Positions 16,729 to 26,284 of a stretch of DNA of 64,000 nt are shown in pieces; within the stretch, counting starts at the first letter, position 1, and every line of letters begins with the position of its first letter. The DNA lies in NCBI RefSeq assembly GCF_004000805.1, contig NZ_BILY01000004.1, positions 62,001 through 126,000 on the forward strand. The letters run 5' to 3'. Position numbers and translations under genes: made by a program. Origin of the DNA: Paenibacillus glycanilyticus NBRC 16618 (GTDB lineage Bacteria > Bacillota > Bacilli > Paenibacillales > Paenibacillaceae). Below the pieces are notes generated by a model. It was not told where the DNA came from. It did not search any database and saw only the letters and a program-made list of their open reading frames with translations.

Positions 16729-18849
16729 TTATTGTTGTTCCCGAATATGGTACATCAAGCTGTCGAAGTCGCCTCTCAGCGGCAGCTCCACGCCGATCCG
16801 CATGAGCGACCGACCGCTGAATACGCCTTCGATACCTTTAATAGCGTACCGCTTGTCCGGGTTAAGGCCCTGCAAAAGCAAACGCGGGAAATGGTCCCCA
16901 AGCTTCTGGGAATGCAGGAAGGCGAACAGCACGCTTTCTTCTTCCCCGCTTTCGCCGATACCGACGTATTGCACCGCTTCCACGCCTTTATGCTTCAGCG
17001 TGCGGAGTCGATACTGCCGGCCTTCTTGAACGAGCGGACGGATCGTTTTGTATTGCGCGACCAAAGCGCCCGCTTCCGCAAGCTGCTCCTCGCTCCAATG
17101 ATTCAGGTTGGCCCCGATGCCAAGCGTGCCCGTCATGGCACTATGGAAGCGATACGGGATGGAAGTCACGCGTTTGTTCATTCCGCTTACCTCTTCCGTC
17201 ACCCAGCAGGTCATCAGCTTCGGCGCGTACGCATAGGAGAAGCCTTCTTGAATGCTCAGCCGGTCGAAAGCATCCGTGTTGTCGCTTGGCCAAGCTTGCT
17301 CCGCATAACGCAGCATGCCGAAGTCGATGCGGGAACCGCCGCCCGCGCAAGTCTCAAACGCGACATGAGGGAATTTCTCCCTAAGCTCCGACCAGATCTC
17401 ATACAAGCTTCGCACATGGCGGACCCACAGCTCCTTCTGCCGGTTAAGCGGATGGTTCATCATGCCCGGCTCGGTAATCGTCCGGTTCATGTCCCATTTC
17501 ACGAAGGAAATATGATGACGCTCCAGCAGATCGGACATAAAGCCGATAATGTAGCGTTTTACTTCCGGCATGGAAATGTTGAGGACAAGCTGGTTTCTCA
17601 GCTCCGTCCGCGAGCGTGTCGGGAAATGGTAGACCCAATCCGGGTGCTGCCGGTACAGGTCGCTGTCCGGGTTAACGGCTTCCGGCTCTACCCAGATGCC
17701 GAACTCCATGCCAAGTCCGCGAACCTTGTCAATCAGCTCGCCGAGTCCGTTCGGGAATTTCTCCGGATTAACGATCCAATCCCCAAGGCCCGCGCGGTCA
17801 TGATTGCGCTGCCCGAACCAGCCGTCGTCAATGACGAACAGCTCTACGCCAAGCTTCGCCGCACGCTCGGCAAGGGCCGTCTGATCCTGAACGTTGACGT
17901 CAAAGTACGTCGCTTCCCACGAGTTATACAGTACCTTGCGCAGACTCCGGCCCGGCGCCACGACTTCATACTGATAGCGATGCAGCATTCGGCTCATCGA
18001 ACCAAAGCCGCCGGAAGCGTAGCCTCCGACAAATACGGGCGTCTCGAAGCTTTCTCCGGGAGCAAGCGTCCATTCGCTGTCGAAGTCATTAATGCCGCCC
18101 GTTACCCGCACAAGGTCAAACGCCGTTTTCTCCGCTACGATCTTCCAGTTGCCGCTCCATGCGAGCGCGCCAAACCATACTTCTCCGGATTCCTCCGTTG
18201 CTCTGCCGTTGTCGATCGCAAACCAAGGATTCGCGTGGGCATCGGTAAAGCCGCGGCGGGACTCCAGCACCTTCTTCCCTTCCGACAGCACCGTCTCCCT
18301 CAGTTGAAACTCGCCCGCCCATTTGCCCGTTACATGCGTCAGCCGGTAATTCTCGAGCGTTGGCATCGTCCAAGCTGCCGATTGGGCATTCTCCAGCACG
18401 ATATTCTCGCTGCCCGTATTCACGATAACCGCGGACCGCTCAATCAAATCAAGCCCGGGCACTACCGTATAGATCAGACGGGCTTCAATCGGGTACGTCT
18501 CGTCCTTCAGCGTAACGGTCAGCGTCTCTTTGCCGCCCGCTGCTTCCGTTTGATATCCGTCATAGACAAGGCGCAGATCGCGCACGCCATCGTGCAAGCG
18601 AACCTTCAGCGTAGGCTCCATGTACGATAACCCGCCCCAAAAAGCGAATTCTTCCGCTTCGCGGTCAAGCGCGGCGTCAAACGAGCTATGCGAACGGGAA
18701 CCCATGAGAAGCGCGCAATCGGCTGCTTCAACGGGAGCCCCCCAATACAAATGCTGCAGGATCCCCTTATCGTTTAAACCAAACACGTAGGAGCTGTTTA
18801 CCGTCGAGATTGAAAATAACTGCAAATCGGAGTCAAATTGTATGTTCAA
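16729..18849 (-). CDS. GH36 alpha-galactosidase
   Basis: 706 residues from a TTG at 18849, chosen because GAGGTGA sits 6 nt upstream; the GTG at 18858 would overlap that site. Domain order is that of family 36: an N-terminal beta-supersandwich, a (beta/alpha)8 barrel and a C-terminal sheet. The nucleophile motif KWDMNR lies near residue 451, and the acid/base aspartate in CAGGGSRIDFG near residue 508. ELFVIDDGWFGQRNHD is also diagnostic. Length is normal for the cytoplasmic bacterial enzyme and no signal peptide is seen. It releases galactose from oligosaccharides such as raffinose or galactomannan fragments. Confidence 0.95.
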   Translation of the reverse strand: MNIQFDSDLQLFSISTVNSSYVFGLNDKGILQHLYWGAPVEAADCALLMGSRSHSSFDAALDREAEEFAFWGGLSYMEPTLKVRLHDGVRDLRLVYDGYQTEAAGGKETLTVTLKDETYPIEARLIYTVVPGLDLIERSAVIVNTGSENIVLENAQSAAWTMPTLENYRLTHVTGKWAGEFQLRETVLSEGKKVLESRRGFTDAHANPWFAIDNGRATEESGEVWFGALAWSGNWKIVAEKTAFDLVRVTGGINDFDSEWTLAPGESFETPVFVGGYASGGFGSMSRMLHRYQYEVVAPGRSLRKVLYNSWEATYFDVNVQDQTALAERAAKLGVELFVIDDGWFGQRNHDRAGLGDWIVNPEKFPNGLGELIDKVRGLGMEFGIWVEPEAVNPDSDLYRQHPDWVYHFPTRSRTELRNQLVLNISMPEVKRYIIGFMSDLLERHHISFVKWDMNRTITEPGMMNHPLNRQKELWVRHVRSLYEIWSELREKFPHVAFETCAGGGSRIDFGMLRYAEQAWPSDNTDAFDRLSIQEGFSYAYAPKLMTCWVTEEVSGMNKRVTSIPYRFHSAMTGTLGIGANLNHWSEEQLAEAGALVAQYKTIRPLVQEGRQYRLRTLKHKGVEAVQYVGIGESGEEESVLFAFLHSQKLGDHFPRLLLQGLNPDKRYAIKGIEGVFSGRSLMRIGVELPLRGDFDSLMYHIREQQ

Positions 18850-18878
18850 GAGAATCACCTCATGTATTTGATGCGCTT

Positions 18879-18938
18879 ATCGTACGGAAAAACGAAGCCC
18901 GAATCCATTAACGATATACGGATAATGATGGACGATAT
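18879..18938 (-). promoter_or_regulatory. AraC-type activated promoter of the GH36 gene
   Basis: Minus-strand half-sites ATATCGTCCAT (18928-18938) and ATATCGTTAAT (18907-18917) are direct repeats 21 bp apart, followed by the -10 box TACGAT (18879-18884). The predicted start near 18872 leaves a leader of about 23 nt, which supports the TTG start at 18849. The proximal half-site abuts the -35 position, as in AraC/XylS class II activation. Confidence 0.72.
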
Positions 18939-19082
18939 GATGATTCAGTCAAGCAGGCAATCAAAACGATAAAAATCCAACCGCTATGCCAATGGCCTCT
19001 CCCCCGTAAGGCGGTATAATAAGGTCACGGAAGATGTACGATGAACGGATTTGTTGACCAAAAACAATACCGGCAATATCGG

Positions 19083-20693
19083 TCATTTGTCCTCCGGCGA
19101 ATAACCGTAATCCCGGTATTCCTGCGGAGTGACGCCAACCAGCTTTTTGAACAGGTAAGTAAAATACGCGGTTGTCTGAATGCCTACCTGTTCGGCAACC
19201 TCATAAACTTTAATATTGGGGTCCTGGAGCAGCTTCCTTGCCCGCTCAATTCGGGTATCCTGAACGAACTCCGATATCGTGCGGCCCATTTCCCGCTTGA
19301 ACAGCACGCTGAGATAGCTGGCGTTCAGGTTGAAATGCTCCGCCAATTGCTTCACCGTCCAATGCTCGTGAAGCCGCTCCTCGATGAACAGGGATACTCG
19401 CCTGATCAGGTTATGCTGCTGATTCAGCTGCGCCTTCTGCTCGGTATCCATGTACCGCTGCACGTAACCGGCCAGCAGCTCCGCCAGCTGCAGGGCGCTC
19501 CCGCAATCGAGCATTTGCCGCCACAGCAGAATGTTGGCTTCGCTCTCCGGCTCGTTCTTCCACTTCAAATGGCGGATCAGCTCTCCCAGGAAGCTCATGG
19601 CGAAGGCTTGCGCATAGGAGAAGGAAGCATTGCCGGTCGAGAGCAGCGCATCCTTGATCTTGTTCATGTATGCCGAGACCTGTTCCGCATCGCCGGAGTC
19701 CAGCCGCTTAAGCAAGCCCGGAATAAATTCGTCATGCATCCGGTAGGCAGCAAAATCGCCCGGCTCTAATTCGCTCCCGCGTACGATCTGCCCGTCGGCG
19801 ATCAGCCTCGCCTTGGTCATGCTGAACCGAATTTCCCGGTAGAGAAGCGGCGCGTCCTCCCATTCGGTGCCTTCACGGCTGCAGCCGATCGTCACGCTTG
19901 CCCCGTACTGCTCGCTCATGATGGATTGAATAAACTGATATTGCTTCTCTCCCTTCGCGCGCGCTGCCGGCGACGGATTGACGTGGAGCGCGACAAATTC
20001 GTCAAACGAAGTCTGCGCAAGCCAGATGGAATCGTCTTGGGCGAAGGCGATTTCCACCGTTTTCTTAAAGCTGCTGCCAAGCAGCATCCGCTGCTTCGCC
20101 TCTTGCCCGGAGGAAGGATTACGGTCCAGGCTTAGCACGATAATCTGGTACCCGTGATCCAGTTCAGGCAGCGTCAACAGGCCGTCCCACGAAGCAAGGA
20201 GCTCATCGACGGGAAGAGATTCGGCAATCAGGTCGTCTACGAATCTTTCTTTGACAAGCTTAACGCTGCCCGACACTTTTTTCTCCAGCTCCCGGGTCTG
20301 CTCTACGACTTCCTTCCGCATCTCGATGGCGCTCCGGAAGCTCTGCAGCCGCGAAGTCACCTCTTCAATCTTGAGCGGCTTCAGCACATAAGCCTGGGCG
20401 CCGACATGGATGGCATCCTGGACGAATTCGAATTCGTTATAGCCGCTAATCATCAGAATCTGAATATGGGGATGAAGCCGCTTCGCCTCCGCCGCAAGCT
20501 CGATTCCCGTCATGCCGGGCATGGAAACATCCGAGATCAGCACGTCAAATTCGGAGCCTTGAAGCAGCTCTACGGCTTCCTCTCCCGATTCCGCCGTCGA
20601 CGGGGCCGCGTAGCCAAGCTCCTCCCATTCGATAAACCGGACGAGTCCCTGCACATGCGATATTTCGTCATCCACAATAAGTACGTTCAGCAT
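19083..20693 (-). CDS. YesN-type response regulator (receiver plus AraC HTH)
   Basis: 536 residues. Residues 1-120 form a receiver domain with MLNVLIVDDE at the start, the phospho-acceptor Asp in FDVLISDVSMPGM near residue 54, and the conserved Lys in AYVLKPL. A long linker domain leads to the AraC double HTH (VKQLAEHFNLNASYLSVLFK and VYEVAEQVGIQTTAYFTYLF). It is the partner of the YesM-type kinase encoded 2 bp upstream, and by family habit activates the sugar-transport operon next to it. AAGGGGCGATAGAG precedes the ATG. Confidence 0.94.
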   Translation of the reverse strand: MLNVLIVDDEISHVQGLVRFIEWEELGYAAPSTAESGEEAVELLQGSEFDVLISDVSMPGMTGIELAAEAKRLHPHIQILMISGYNEFEFVQDAIHVGAQAYVLKPLKIEEVTSRLQSFRSAIEMRKEVVEQTRELEKKVSGSVKLVKERFVDDLIAESLPVDELLASWDGLLTLPELDHGYQIIVLSLDRNPSSGQEAKQRMLLGSSFKKTVEIAFAQDDSIWLAQTSFDEFVALHVNPSPAARAKGEKQYQFIQSIMSEQYGASVTIGCSREGTEWEDAPLLYREIRFSMTKARLIADGQIVRGSELEPGDFAAYRMHDEFIPGLLKRLDSGDAEQVSAYMNKIKDALLSTGNASFSYAQAFAMSFLGELIRHLKWKNEPESEANILLWRQMLDCGSALQLAELLAGYVQRYMDTEQKAQLNQQHNLIRRVSLFIEERLHEHWTVKQLAEHFNLNASYLSVLFKREMGRTISEFVQDTRIERARKLLQDPNIKVYEVAEQVGIQTTAYFTYLFKKLVGVTPQEYRDYGYSPEDK

Positions 20694-20695
20694 CT

Positions 20696-22495
20696 CTATC
20701 GCCCCTTCTTAATGACTGGCTGCACCCGGCAGGCCGGAAAATCAATCGTAACCAGCGTCCATGCTCCCATAGCGCTTTCTATCGTATAACGGGCATCGCC
20801 GCCAAAATACAGCGCCAGCCGCTCCTTAATATTCGTAGAGCCAAAACCGTTTCCTTTTCCTTCGTACACGCCATCAGCCAGCTGCCTGATCGTATCCCCG
20901 GAAATGCCTTGCCCGTTGTCGAATACCGACATAACGACCCGGTCATCCCTTCTATGAATGGAGATACGGATGAAAGCGTCCGGCTTGCGGACAATAGCGC
21001 CATGCTGGTAGCAGTTCTCCACAATCGGCTGCAGCACCGTCTTGATCGTATACAGGTCAAGCGCCGATTCGTCGATGTCCCACTCAAGCCGGACTTTGCC
21101 CGGATAGCGGAATTCGCAGATTTCCAGGTATGCCTTCACATGCTCTACCTCTTCCCTGATTCGGATAACGCTAATCTGATTGTTCAGCGTCAGCCGGTAG
21201 AAGGTCGTCAGCGCGTCGATAATCTGAATTTGCTCCTGATCCCTCGCATCCATGGCGCGCCAGCGGAGCAGTCCCAGCGAATTATAAATAAAATGCGGAT
21301 TGATTTGGGCCTGTAATGCCCTGAATGCCTGCTCCTTCTCCTGCAAGCCGGCTTGCGTGATGTCTTCGACGAGTTTGCCTAGACGTTCGGACATCAGGTT
21401 AAACCTATTTTCCAGGTCGCCTAGTTCGTCCTGCTCGCTGTAGCGGATGGCCGCTTCGAATTCTCCCCGGGACAGATCGCCCATTCGGTTGCCAAGCTTC
21501 CGGATCCGCCGAACGATGTTCTGCACGACGGTCATCATCAAAGATACGGACAGCAGCAGAAAGAAGATCGTAATCCCGGCAATAAGAAGCAGGATCATGC
21601 GGTCCTGCGTGCTCAACTGCTTCATCGCGGTGGACGAGACAACGCTCCAACCGGAAGAGAGCGGCTTAACGATGAGCAGCTCTTTGCTGTGCGTGAGATC
21701 CAGCCAATGAGCTTTATCGTTGATGTTGTCCTCCTGGAGTTGCTCTTGCCACTCGCTTAGCGCAAGCCTTTTCCCGATCTGCTCCCGGTCGGTTGCCGCC
21801 AAGATGCTCCGGTTGTTATCCACGATGAACAAGCTTCCCTTATCGTTAAACGGACGGTCGACCCGCTCCCCGAATACGGCGTCATAGTCCAGCAATATAT
21901 AAACGAGACCCAGCGGAGTCCCCGTCCTGTCTACAATCTTGTGCGTGATGACGACACGATCAGGGCTCCCCGGCACGCTGCTCCATTTAAGAGGCTCCGC
22001 GGCCGCCATGGTATCCCGATACCACGCGCTTTCCTTCTGGCCCGCAATGCTTCTCGATTCCGGGCGCCATAACAGCTGGCCGTCCTGCACAAGCGTATCG
22101 TTCGTATGATAAATGCGGAAATCCAAAATGCCGGGCAAATACTTGCCCGTAAGCAGGAAGGTGCGATCTACGTAATTGACGGTATCCACCACTTCCGTCA
22201 TATCGTCGTAATGCCTGGAGAGACGGGAGATCAATTCCCCGTCGGTTGCCGTTCGGACGGCTAATAGATCATAGTTTCGTTTGCTGAAATCCGCAATCTG
22301 CGCCGTCTGAAGAACCGTCTCATCCACGGCGGACAAATAGCTGTTATGGAAGCCCCGGGCGACCAGATACGCGGAACCGCTTCCCAATAACAGCGTGGGT
22401 AGCAGCAGGATGAGCACGTATAGGGACAAAATCTTGCCGCGGAGACTCATGCCGCGGGTAAATCGGATAATCCATCGAGAGAGAGGAACACGCAA
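20696..22495 (-). CDS. YesM-type membrane sensor histidine kinase
   Basis: 599 residues from a TTG at 22495 with AGGAGCGGGAGCTC ahead of it. A membrane helix at about residues 22-44 is followed by a large extracellular sensor domain (to about 295), a second helix rich in Ile/Leu, a HAMP segment (RIRKLGNRMGDLSRG), the phospho-acceptor His in QINPHFIYNSLGLLRW and a C-terminal ATPase domain (NGFGSTNIKERLALYFG). In this class the kinase often senses a sugar directly or through the ABC binding protein. It lies in one operon with the transporter and the YesN gene. Confidence 0.94.
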   Translation of the reverse strand: MRVPLSRWIIRFTRGMSLRGKILSLYVLILLLPTLLLGSGSAYLVARGFHNSYLSAVDETVLQTAQIADFSKRNYDLLAVRTATDGELISRLSRHYDDMTEVVDTVNYVDRTFLLTGKYLPGILDFRIYHTNDTLVQDGQLLWRPESRSIAGQKESAWYRDTMAAAEPLKWSSVPGSPDRVVITHKIVDRTGTPLGLVYILLDYDAVFGERVDRPFNDKGSLFIVDNNRSILAATDREQIGKRLALSEWQEQLQEDNINDKAHWLDLTHSKELLIVKPLSSGWSVVSSTAMKQLSTQDRMILLLIAGITIFFLLLSVSLMMTVVQNIVRRIRKLGNRMGDLSRGEFEAAIRYSEQDELGDLENRFNLMSERLGKLVEDITQAGLQEKEQAFRALQAQINPHFIYNSLGLLRWRAMDARDQEQIQIIDALTTFYRLTLNNQISVIRIREEVEHVKAYLEICEFRYPGKVRLEWDIDESALDLYTIKTVLQPIVENCYQHGAIVRKPDAFIRISIHRRDDRVVMSVFDNGQGISGDTIRQLADGVYEGKGNGFGSTNIKERLALYFGGDARYTIESAMGAWTLVTIDFPACRVQPVIKKGR

Positions 22496-22538
22496 GAGCT
22501 CCCGCTCCTTTCCTGAAAATGCCCGGCCGCAGCCGACG

Positions 22539-22568
22539 GAAGGGAAGCCGGCATCCCGGCTTCCCTTC
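22539..22568 (-). other. Intercistronic 13-bp stem-loop
   Basis: GAAGGGAAGCCGG pairs perfectly with CCGGCTTCCCTTC around a 4-nt loop, between the binding-protein gene and the kinase gene. No U run follows, so it is more likely an mRNA-stabilising or processing hairpin that lets the abundant binding protein outnumber the two-component system. Confidence 0.65.
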
Positions 22569-22602
22569 TCTCACGGCTTGATCTGCGCCGTATCTATGTT
22601 TT

Positions 22603-24294
22603 TTATGCTCCCGGGAATTGCTTGGACAGCAGCTGATGCCATTCATCCTTCAGCTCGCTCCAGTGCGCGCGCTTCTCAAGCGCCGACTGGAATTCGGTCC
22701 ATGCCGCTTCGAAGGCCTTGTCGTCCTTGGCCATCATAAGCTTGGCCTTGTATTCTTTTCTTACGTTTTCCAGCTCGGGCGAATATTTCTCCCACAGGCT
22801 GCCCGGTTCGGATTTGACCAGGTCATAAGGCTGAGCGACACGAATGGCCCCCATTTTGCTGATTGCGTTGGTAAAGTCGATTGTCTTCTGGCGTCCCGCT
22901 ACGCTGTCGGTTGCCTCGTAGTTCCACCATGGATACCACTCGTTGCTGTACGAGGACGTTGCATAAAGCTCAGGTGTTGTGCTAGCTTTCTTCGCCGCAT
23001 CGCCGGAATCGTGAAGAGCCGTGTAATTCTCGTCGATATAATGCCATTTGCCGAGAGGCTTATCCACCCAATCCCAGAAGGTTCCCGCAGGTCCTTCATT
23101 GACCACTTGCTGCATTTCCGGCTTAGGCGTAAGCGTATAATCGAAGAATTTGAGTATGGCATCGAGATTTTTCGTATTTTTGCTGATATACACGTCATCG
23201 CCCGGATTCGGATTAATGATGGTGTTGATGCCGACTTTGTCTACGCCGGCTACTTTAGGATACGGAATAGTCTGTAAATACCAAGCTGGTGCCGTTGGTC
23301 CATTGAGAGTTTCCCAGAGCGAGGCGTCCATGTTGAAGAATCCGCCAGCGTTCATCGCAATGCGTCCGGACTGATTTTTTTCCTTGTAGCGCTCTTTTTT
23401 GTCCGTGATCGCTTCTTTGTCGATTAGACCTTCATTGTACATTTTGTTCATCCATTTGTAAGCTTCCTTGTATTGCGGATTGTCATAGATGAACTCGTAG
23501 TCGTCGCCCTTCTTCTCCACCGGTACGACGCCGCCTCCGCTGGTCGATACGCCGAACGTGTTCAGAATGACGTTCTCGTCATTGGCATCCGACAGAAAGC
23601 CAAGCGGGATAAGCTTGTTGCCGGAGGCGTCCGTCTGCTGGCTTGCCGCCTTCAAGTATTGCTCAACGCCTTCAATCGTAGCCAAATCTTCTTTCTTCAT
23701 GCCCGCTTTCTCCAGGACGTCCTCGCGCACGAACCACCCAAGAGATGCCCAGCCCGGCCATGGATCTTGCGGATTCTGGTCAAACCACGTCGGAATGGAC
23801 CAGATATGTCCGTCCTTGTCCTTCATCGCATCCAGATATTGCTTCGGAATCGAAGCGAGTCCCGGATATTTGTCCGGCATGTCGAAGTATTGCTCAAGCG
23901 GCTGGATCGTGCCGGAGCGAACCATGGACGTATTGATAACGTCGCTCCGCCCGAAGATGGCCGCATCGTCGAAGCCGCCCGTATTCAGCTTTAAGTTAAG
24001 CGCGGTGGATGCATCGCCTTGCGTGGACTCGATCTGTACATCGACAAATGGTTCGTTCTCTCTCCAATATTTTTGAACCATGCTGTCGTTGTTGACGGTG
24101 GTCGTCCATCCGAGCCACAGATCAAACTTCCCGCCTTGCTTGCCTCCCTCGGCCGTCTGCCCGGTCTGTTCCGGATCCTTCGATGGCGAGTTCGTCGAAT
24201 TGCCGCCTCCGCCCGAGCAGGCGGTTAATGCCAGCATAAGCGCGGCCAGCGCGCCGGCCGTGGTCGATTTCGCGTAAAATGCGCGACTTTTCAT
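22603..24294 (-). CDS. Sugar ABC transporter substrate-binding lipoprotein (LplA/YtcQ type)
   Basis: 563 residues. A signal sequence ends in the lipobox LALTACSGGGG, so the mature protein is tethered to the membrane through Cys26. The length, over 500 residues, and motifs such as FFMLK-like DYTLTPKPEMQQVVNEGPAG and YNEGLIDKEAITDKKERYKE fit the LplA/YtcQ group of carbohydrate-binding proteins, larger than usual solute-binding proteins. It is encoded after its two permeases. No ATPase gene lies in the operon, as is usual for this class, which borrows a shared MsmX-type ATPase. The likely substrate is an oligosaccharide such as a manno- or galacto-manno-oligosaccharide, inferred from context. 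Confidence 0.93.
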   Translation of the reverse strand: MKSRAFYAKSTTAGALAALMLALTACSGGGGNSTNSPSKDPEQTGQTAEGGKQGGKFDLWLGWTTTVNNDSMVQKYWRENEPFVDVQIESTQGDASTALNLKLNTGGFDDAAIFGRSDVINTSMVRSGTIQPLEQYFDMPDKYPGLASIPKQYLDAMKDKDGHIWSIPTWFDQNPQDPWPGWASLGWFVREDVLEKAGMKKEDLATIEGVEQYLKAASQQTDASGNKLIPLGFLSDANDENVILNTFGVSTSGGGVVPVEKKGDDYEFIYDNPQYKEAYKWMNKMYNEGLIDKEAITDKKERYKEKNQSGRIAMNAGGFFNMDASLWETLNGPTAPAWYLQTIPYPKVAGVDKVGINTIINPNPGDDVYISKNTKNLDAILKFFDYTLTPKPEMQQVVNEGPAGTFWDWVDKPLGKWHYIDENYTALHDSGDAAKKASTTPELYATSSYSNEWYPWWNYEATDSVAGRQKTIDFTNAISKMGAIRVAQPYDLVKSEPGSLWEKYSPELENVRKEYKAKLMMAKDDKAFEAAWTEFQSALEKRAHWSELKDEWHQLLSKQFPGA

Positions 24295-24379
24295 GTTTTT
24301 TCCCCTCTCTGTCTAGCTATTTTGGTATATGTGGTTAATCCTAATACCCTGCGATAACCTTCAACAAGATCGGAATGTC

Positions 24380-25279
24380 TTATCCTTTGACCGAACCGAT
24401 TAGTACGCCTTTGACAAAAAACCGCTGAAGGAACGGATACACGCACAGAATCGGAATGGCGCTTACCATAACGGTTGCCATCTTGACGGACATCAGCGTC
24501 ATTTGGGCCAAGTTCTGGCTGCCCCGCGCGAGCGCCTCCACGCTATTGTTGGAGCCCATCACCACCGAGATATCCTGGGCGGAGAGCAGCTGCTGCAGGA
24601 ACGTTTGGACCGGAATCAGATTCTGGTCCGAGACGAAGAAGGCGCCGGCGAACCAGTCGTTCCAGTGCATAACGCCCGTGAAGAGACCAAGCGCGGCGAG
24701 CATCGGCTTGGATAACGGAATAATAATTGAGAACAGGACTCTTGGCGGCTTGGCGCCATCCATCTCGGCCGATTCGATCAAGGCTTCCGGAATGCCCTGG
24801 ATAAACTTTAGCATGACGAACATGTTCCAGGCCGAAAAGGCGCTTGGCAGAATGTATACCCAGAACGTGTTGATCAGCGACAGATTAAACAGCTGGATAT
24901 AGAAAGGAATGAGTCCGCCGCTGAACAGCATCGTGATCAGCACGATCGTCAGCAGCGCCTTTCTCGCCGGCATCTGCCTGTAGGACAAGGCGAACGCGGC
25001 AAGCAGAGTCACCAGAAGACCGCTTACTGTGCCAATGATCGTTCGCAGAATCGTAATCAGGTAAGAGTGCTGAATGACCTTGTTGCCAAGCACGATATGG
25101 AAGTTGGACCACGTGAATTGCCTCGGCCATAAATATACGCCTCCCTTGGCGGCGTCGCTGCCCGTATTCAGGGAAATCGCCAGCATGTAAACGAAGGGAT
25201 AGAGGACCGTCAGGCAGAGCAGCAGCAGGAGCAGGGTAATAACCGCCTGTCCGAACTTTTCGCCGGTTGAACGTTTCAT
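24380..25279 (-). CDS. Carbohydrate ABC permease (LplC/YtcP type)
   Basis: 299 residues with six predicted membrane helices, the first at about 15-35 (VITLLLLLLCLTVLYPFVYM). The MalG-like inner-membrane motif is seen in the cytoplasmic loop ESAEMDGAKPPRVLFSIIIP (EAA motif) that contacts the ATPase. It starts 3 bp after the LplB-like permease stop, so the two are translated together. It ends FVKGVLIGSVKG, the usual C-terminus of this group. Confidence 0.94.
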   Translation of the reverse strand: MKRSTGEKFGQAVITLLLLLLCLTVLYPFVYMLAISLNTGSDAAKGGVYLWPRQFTWSNFHIVLGNKVIQHSYLITILRTIIGTVSGLLVTLLAAFALSYRQMPARKALLTIVLITMLFSGGLIPFYIQLFNLSLINTFWVYILPSAFSAWNMFVMLKFIQGIPEALIESAEMDGAKPPRVLFSIIIPLSKPMLAALGLFTGVMHWNDWFAGAFFVSDQNLIPVQTFLQQLLSAQDISVVMGSNNSVEALARGSQNLAQMTLMSVKMATVMVSAIPILCVYPFLQRFFVKGVLIGSVKG

Positions 25280-25282
25280 CGG

Positions 25283-26173
25283 TTACCAGAGCCCCTCTCC
25301 GTTGATTCTTCGGGATATCTGGTTCGTGCTGAGAACCAGCAGCAGACTGATAACCGAGGACAACAAGCCTACTGCCGTCGCGCTGCCGAAATAGCCTTGC
25401 TGCAGACCGCTTCGGAGAATATAAGTATCCAGAACATCCGCAACCGGTTGGTTGGCTGGGTTCATCAGCGGATAAATCTGATCCATGCCGACCGCAATCA
25501 AACTTGGCATGCTGAGGATCAGGACGATGGAAATCGTCGGCAGAATACCCGGGAACGTGATGTGCCGGATTTGCGCCAGACGGCCCGCTCCTTCCACCTT
25601 GGCTGCTTCGTAGAGCTGCGGATCGATGGACGTGATCGCGGCCAGATACAGAATCGTATTCCAGCCAACCTCCTTCCACAATCCGCTGGCTACGATCATC
25701 GGGCGGAACCACTCGGTCGAGCCCAGGAAAAATACCGGATCACCGCCGAGAGACACGATCAGCTGATTCACGAGACCGTTGTCCAGAGTAAGCAGCGATT
25801 GCAGAATGTAAGCGACTACAATCCAGGAGAAAAAGTGGGGCAGATAGCTGACCGATTGGACGAATCGTTTGAAGCCCCCGTGGCTTACTTCGTTGATCAT
25901 CAAAGCCAGAATGATTGGAGCGGGAAAACCGAATACGAATTTGAGCAACGCGATGTACACGGTGTTCTTCACCACCAGCCAGAATTGGCTGTCCTGAAGG
26001 AATGCGAAATTTTCGAAGCCGGTCCATGGGCTGTTCCAAATCGTATAGCCGATATGGAAGTCCTTGAACGCGACCTGTATACCGGCCATCGGCACGTAGC
26101 TGAACAGCAGAAGCAGCACGACGGCCGGCATGATCATGAGATATTGCCATTTGTATTTAAGTATGGCAGACAT
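25283..26173 (-). CDS. Carbohydrate ABC permease (LplB/YteP type)
   Basis: 296 residues from the ATG at 26173, which follows AGAGGTGATACG; the longer frame upstream lacks a ribosome site. Six membrane helices are visible, the first at YLMIMPAVVLLLLFSYVPM. The EAA motif is YEAAKVEGAGRLAQIRHITF. It is the first gene of the transporter operon, whose promoter lies between 26174 and the terminator at 26285; a TACAAT box is present in that gap on the minus strand. It forms the membrane pore with the LplC-like partner. Confidence 0.94.
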   Translation of the reverse strand: MSAILKYKWQYLMIMPAVVLLLLFSYVPMAGIQVAFKDFHIGYTIWNSPWTGFENFAFLQDSQFWLVVKNTVYIALLKFVFGFPAPIILALMINEVSHGGFKRFVQSVSYLPHFFSWIVVAYILQSLLTLDNGLVNQLIVSLGGDPVFFLGSTEWFRPMIVASGLWKEVGWNTILYLAAITSIDPQLYEAAKVEGAGRLAQIRHITFPGILPTISIVLILSMPSLIAVGMDQIYPLMNPANQPVADVLDTYILRSGLQQGYFGSATAVGLLSSVISLLLVLSTNQISRRINGEGLW

Positions 26174-26284
26174 CGTATCACCTCTTTCTAGCTTAATTGT
26201 ACGGCAGCGCCGGACTTTCGAACTACGCAACAACGATTGGTTTTCTATCGCTATGTTTGTCAATTTCAATTGACTGCCCCGAAG

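Noticed and set aside
16732..18630. A 632-codon plus-strand frame over the GH36 gene
   Set aside because: Shadow; the opposite strand has both catalytic motifs of GH36 and good start sites.
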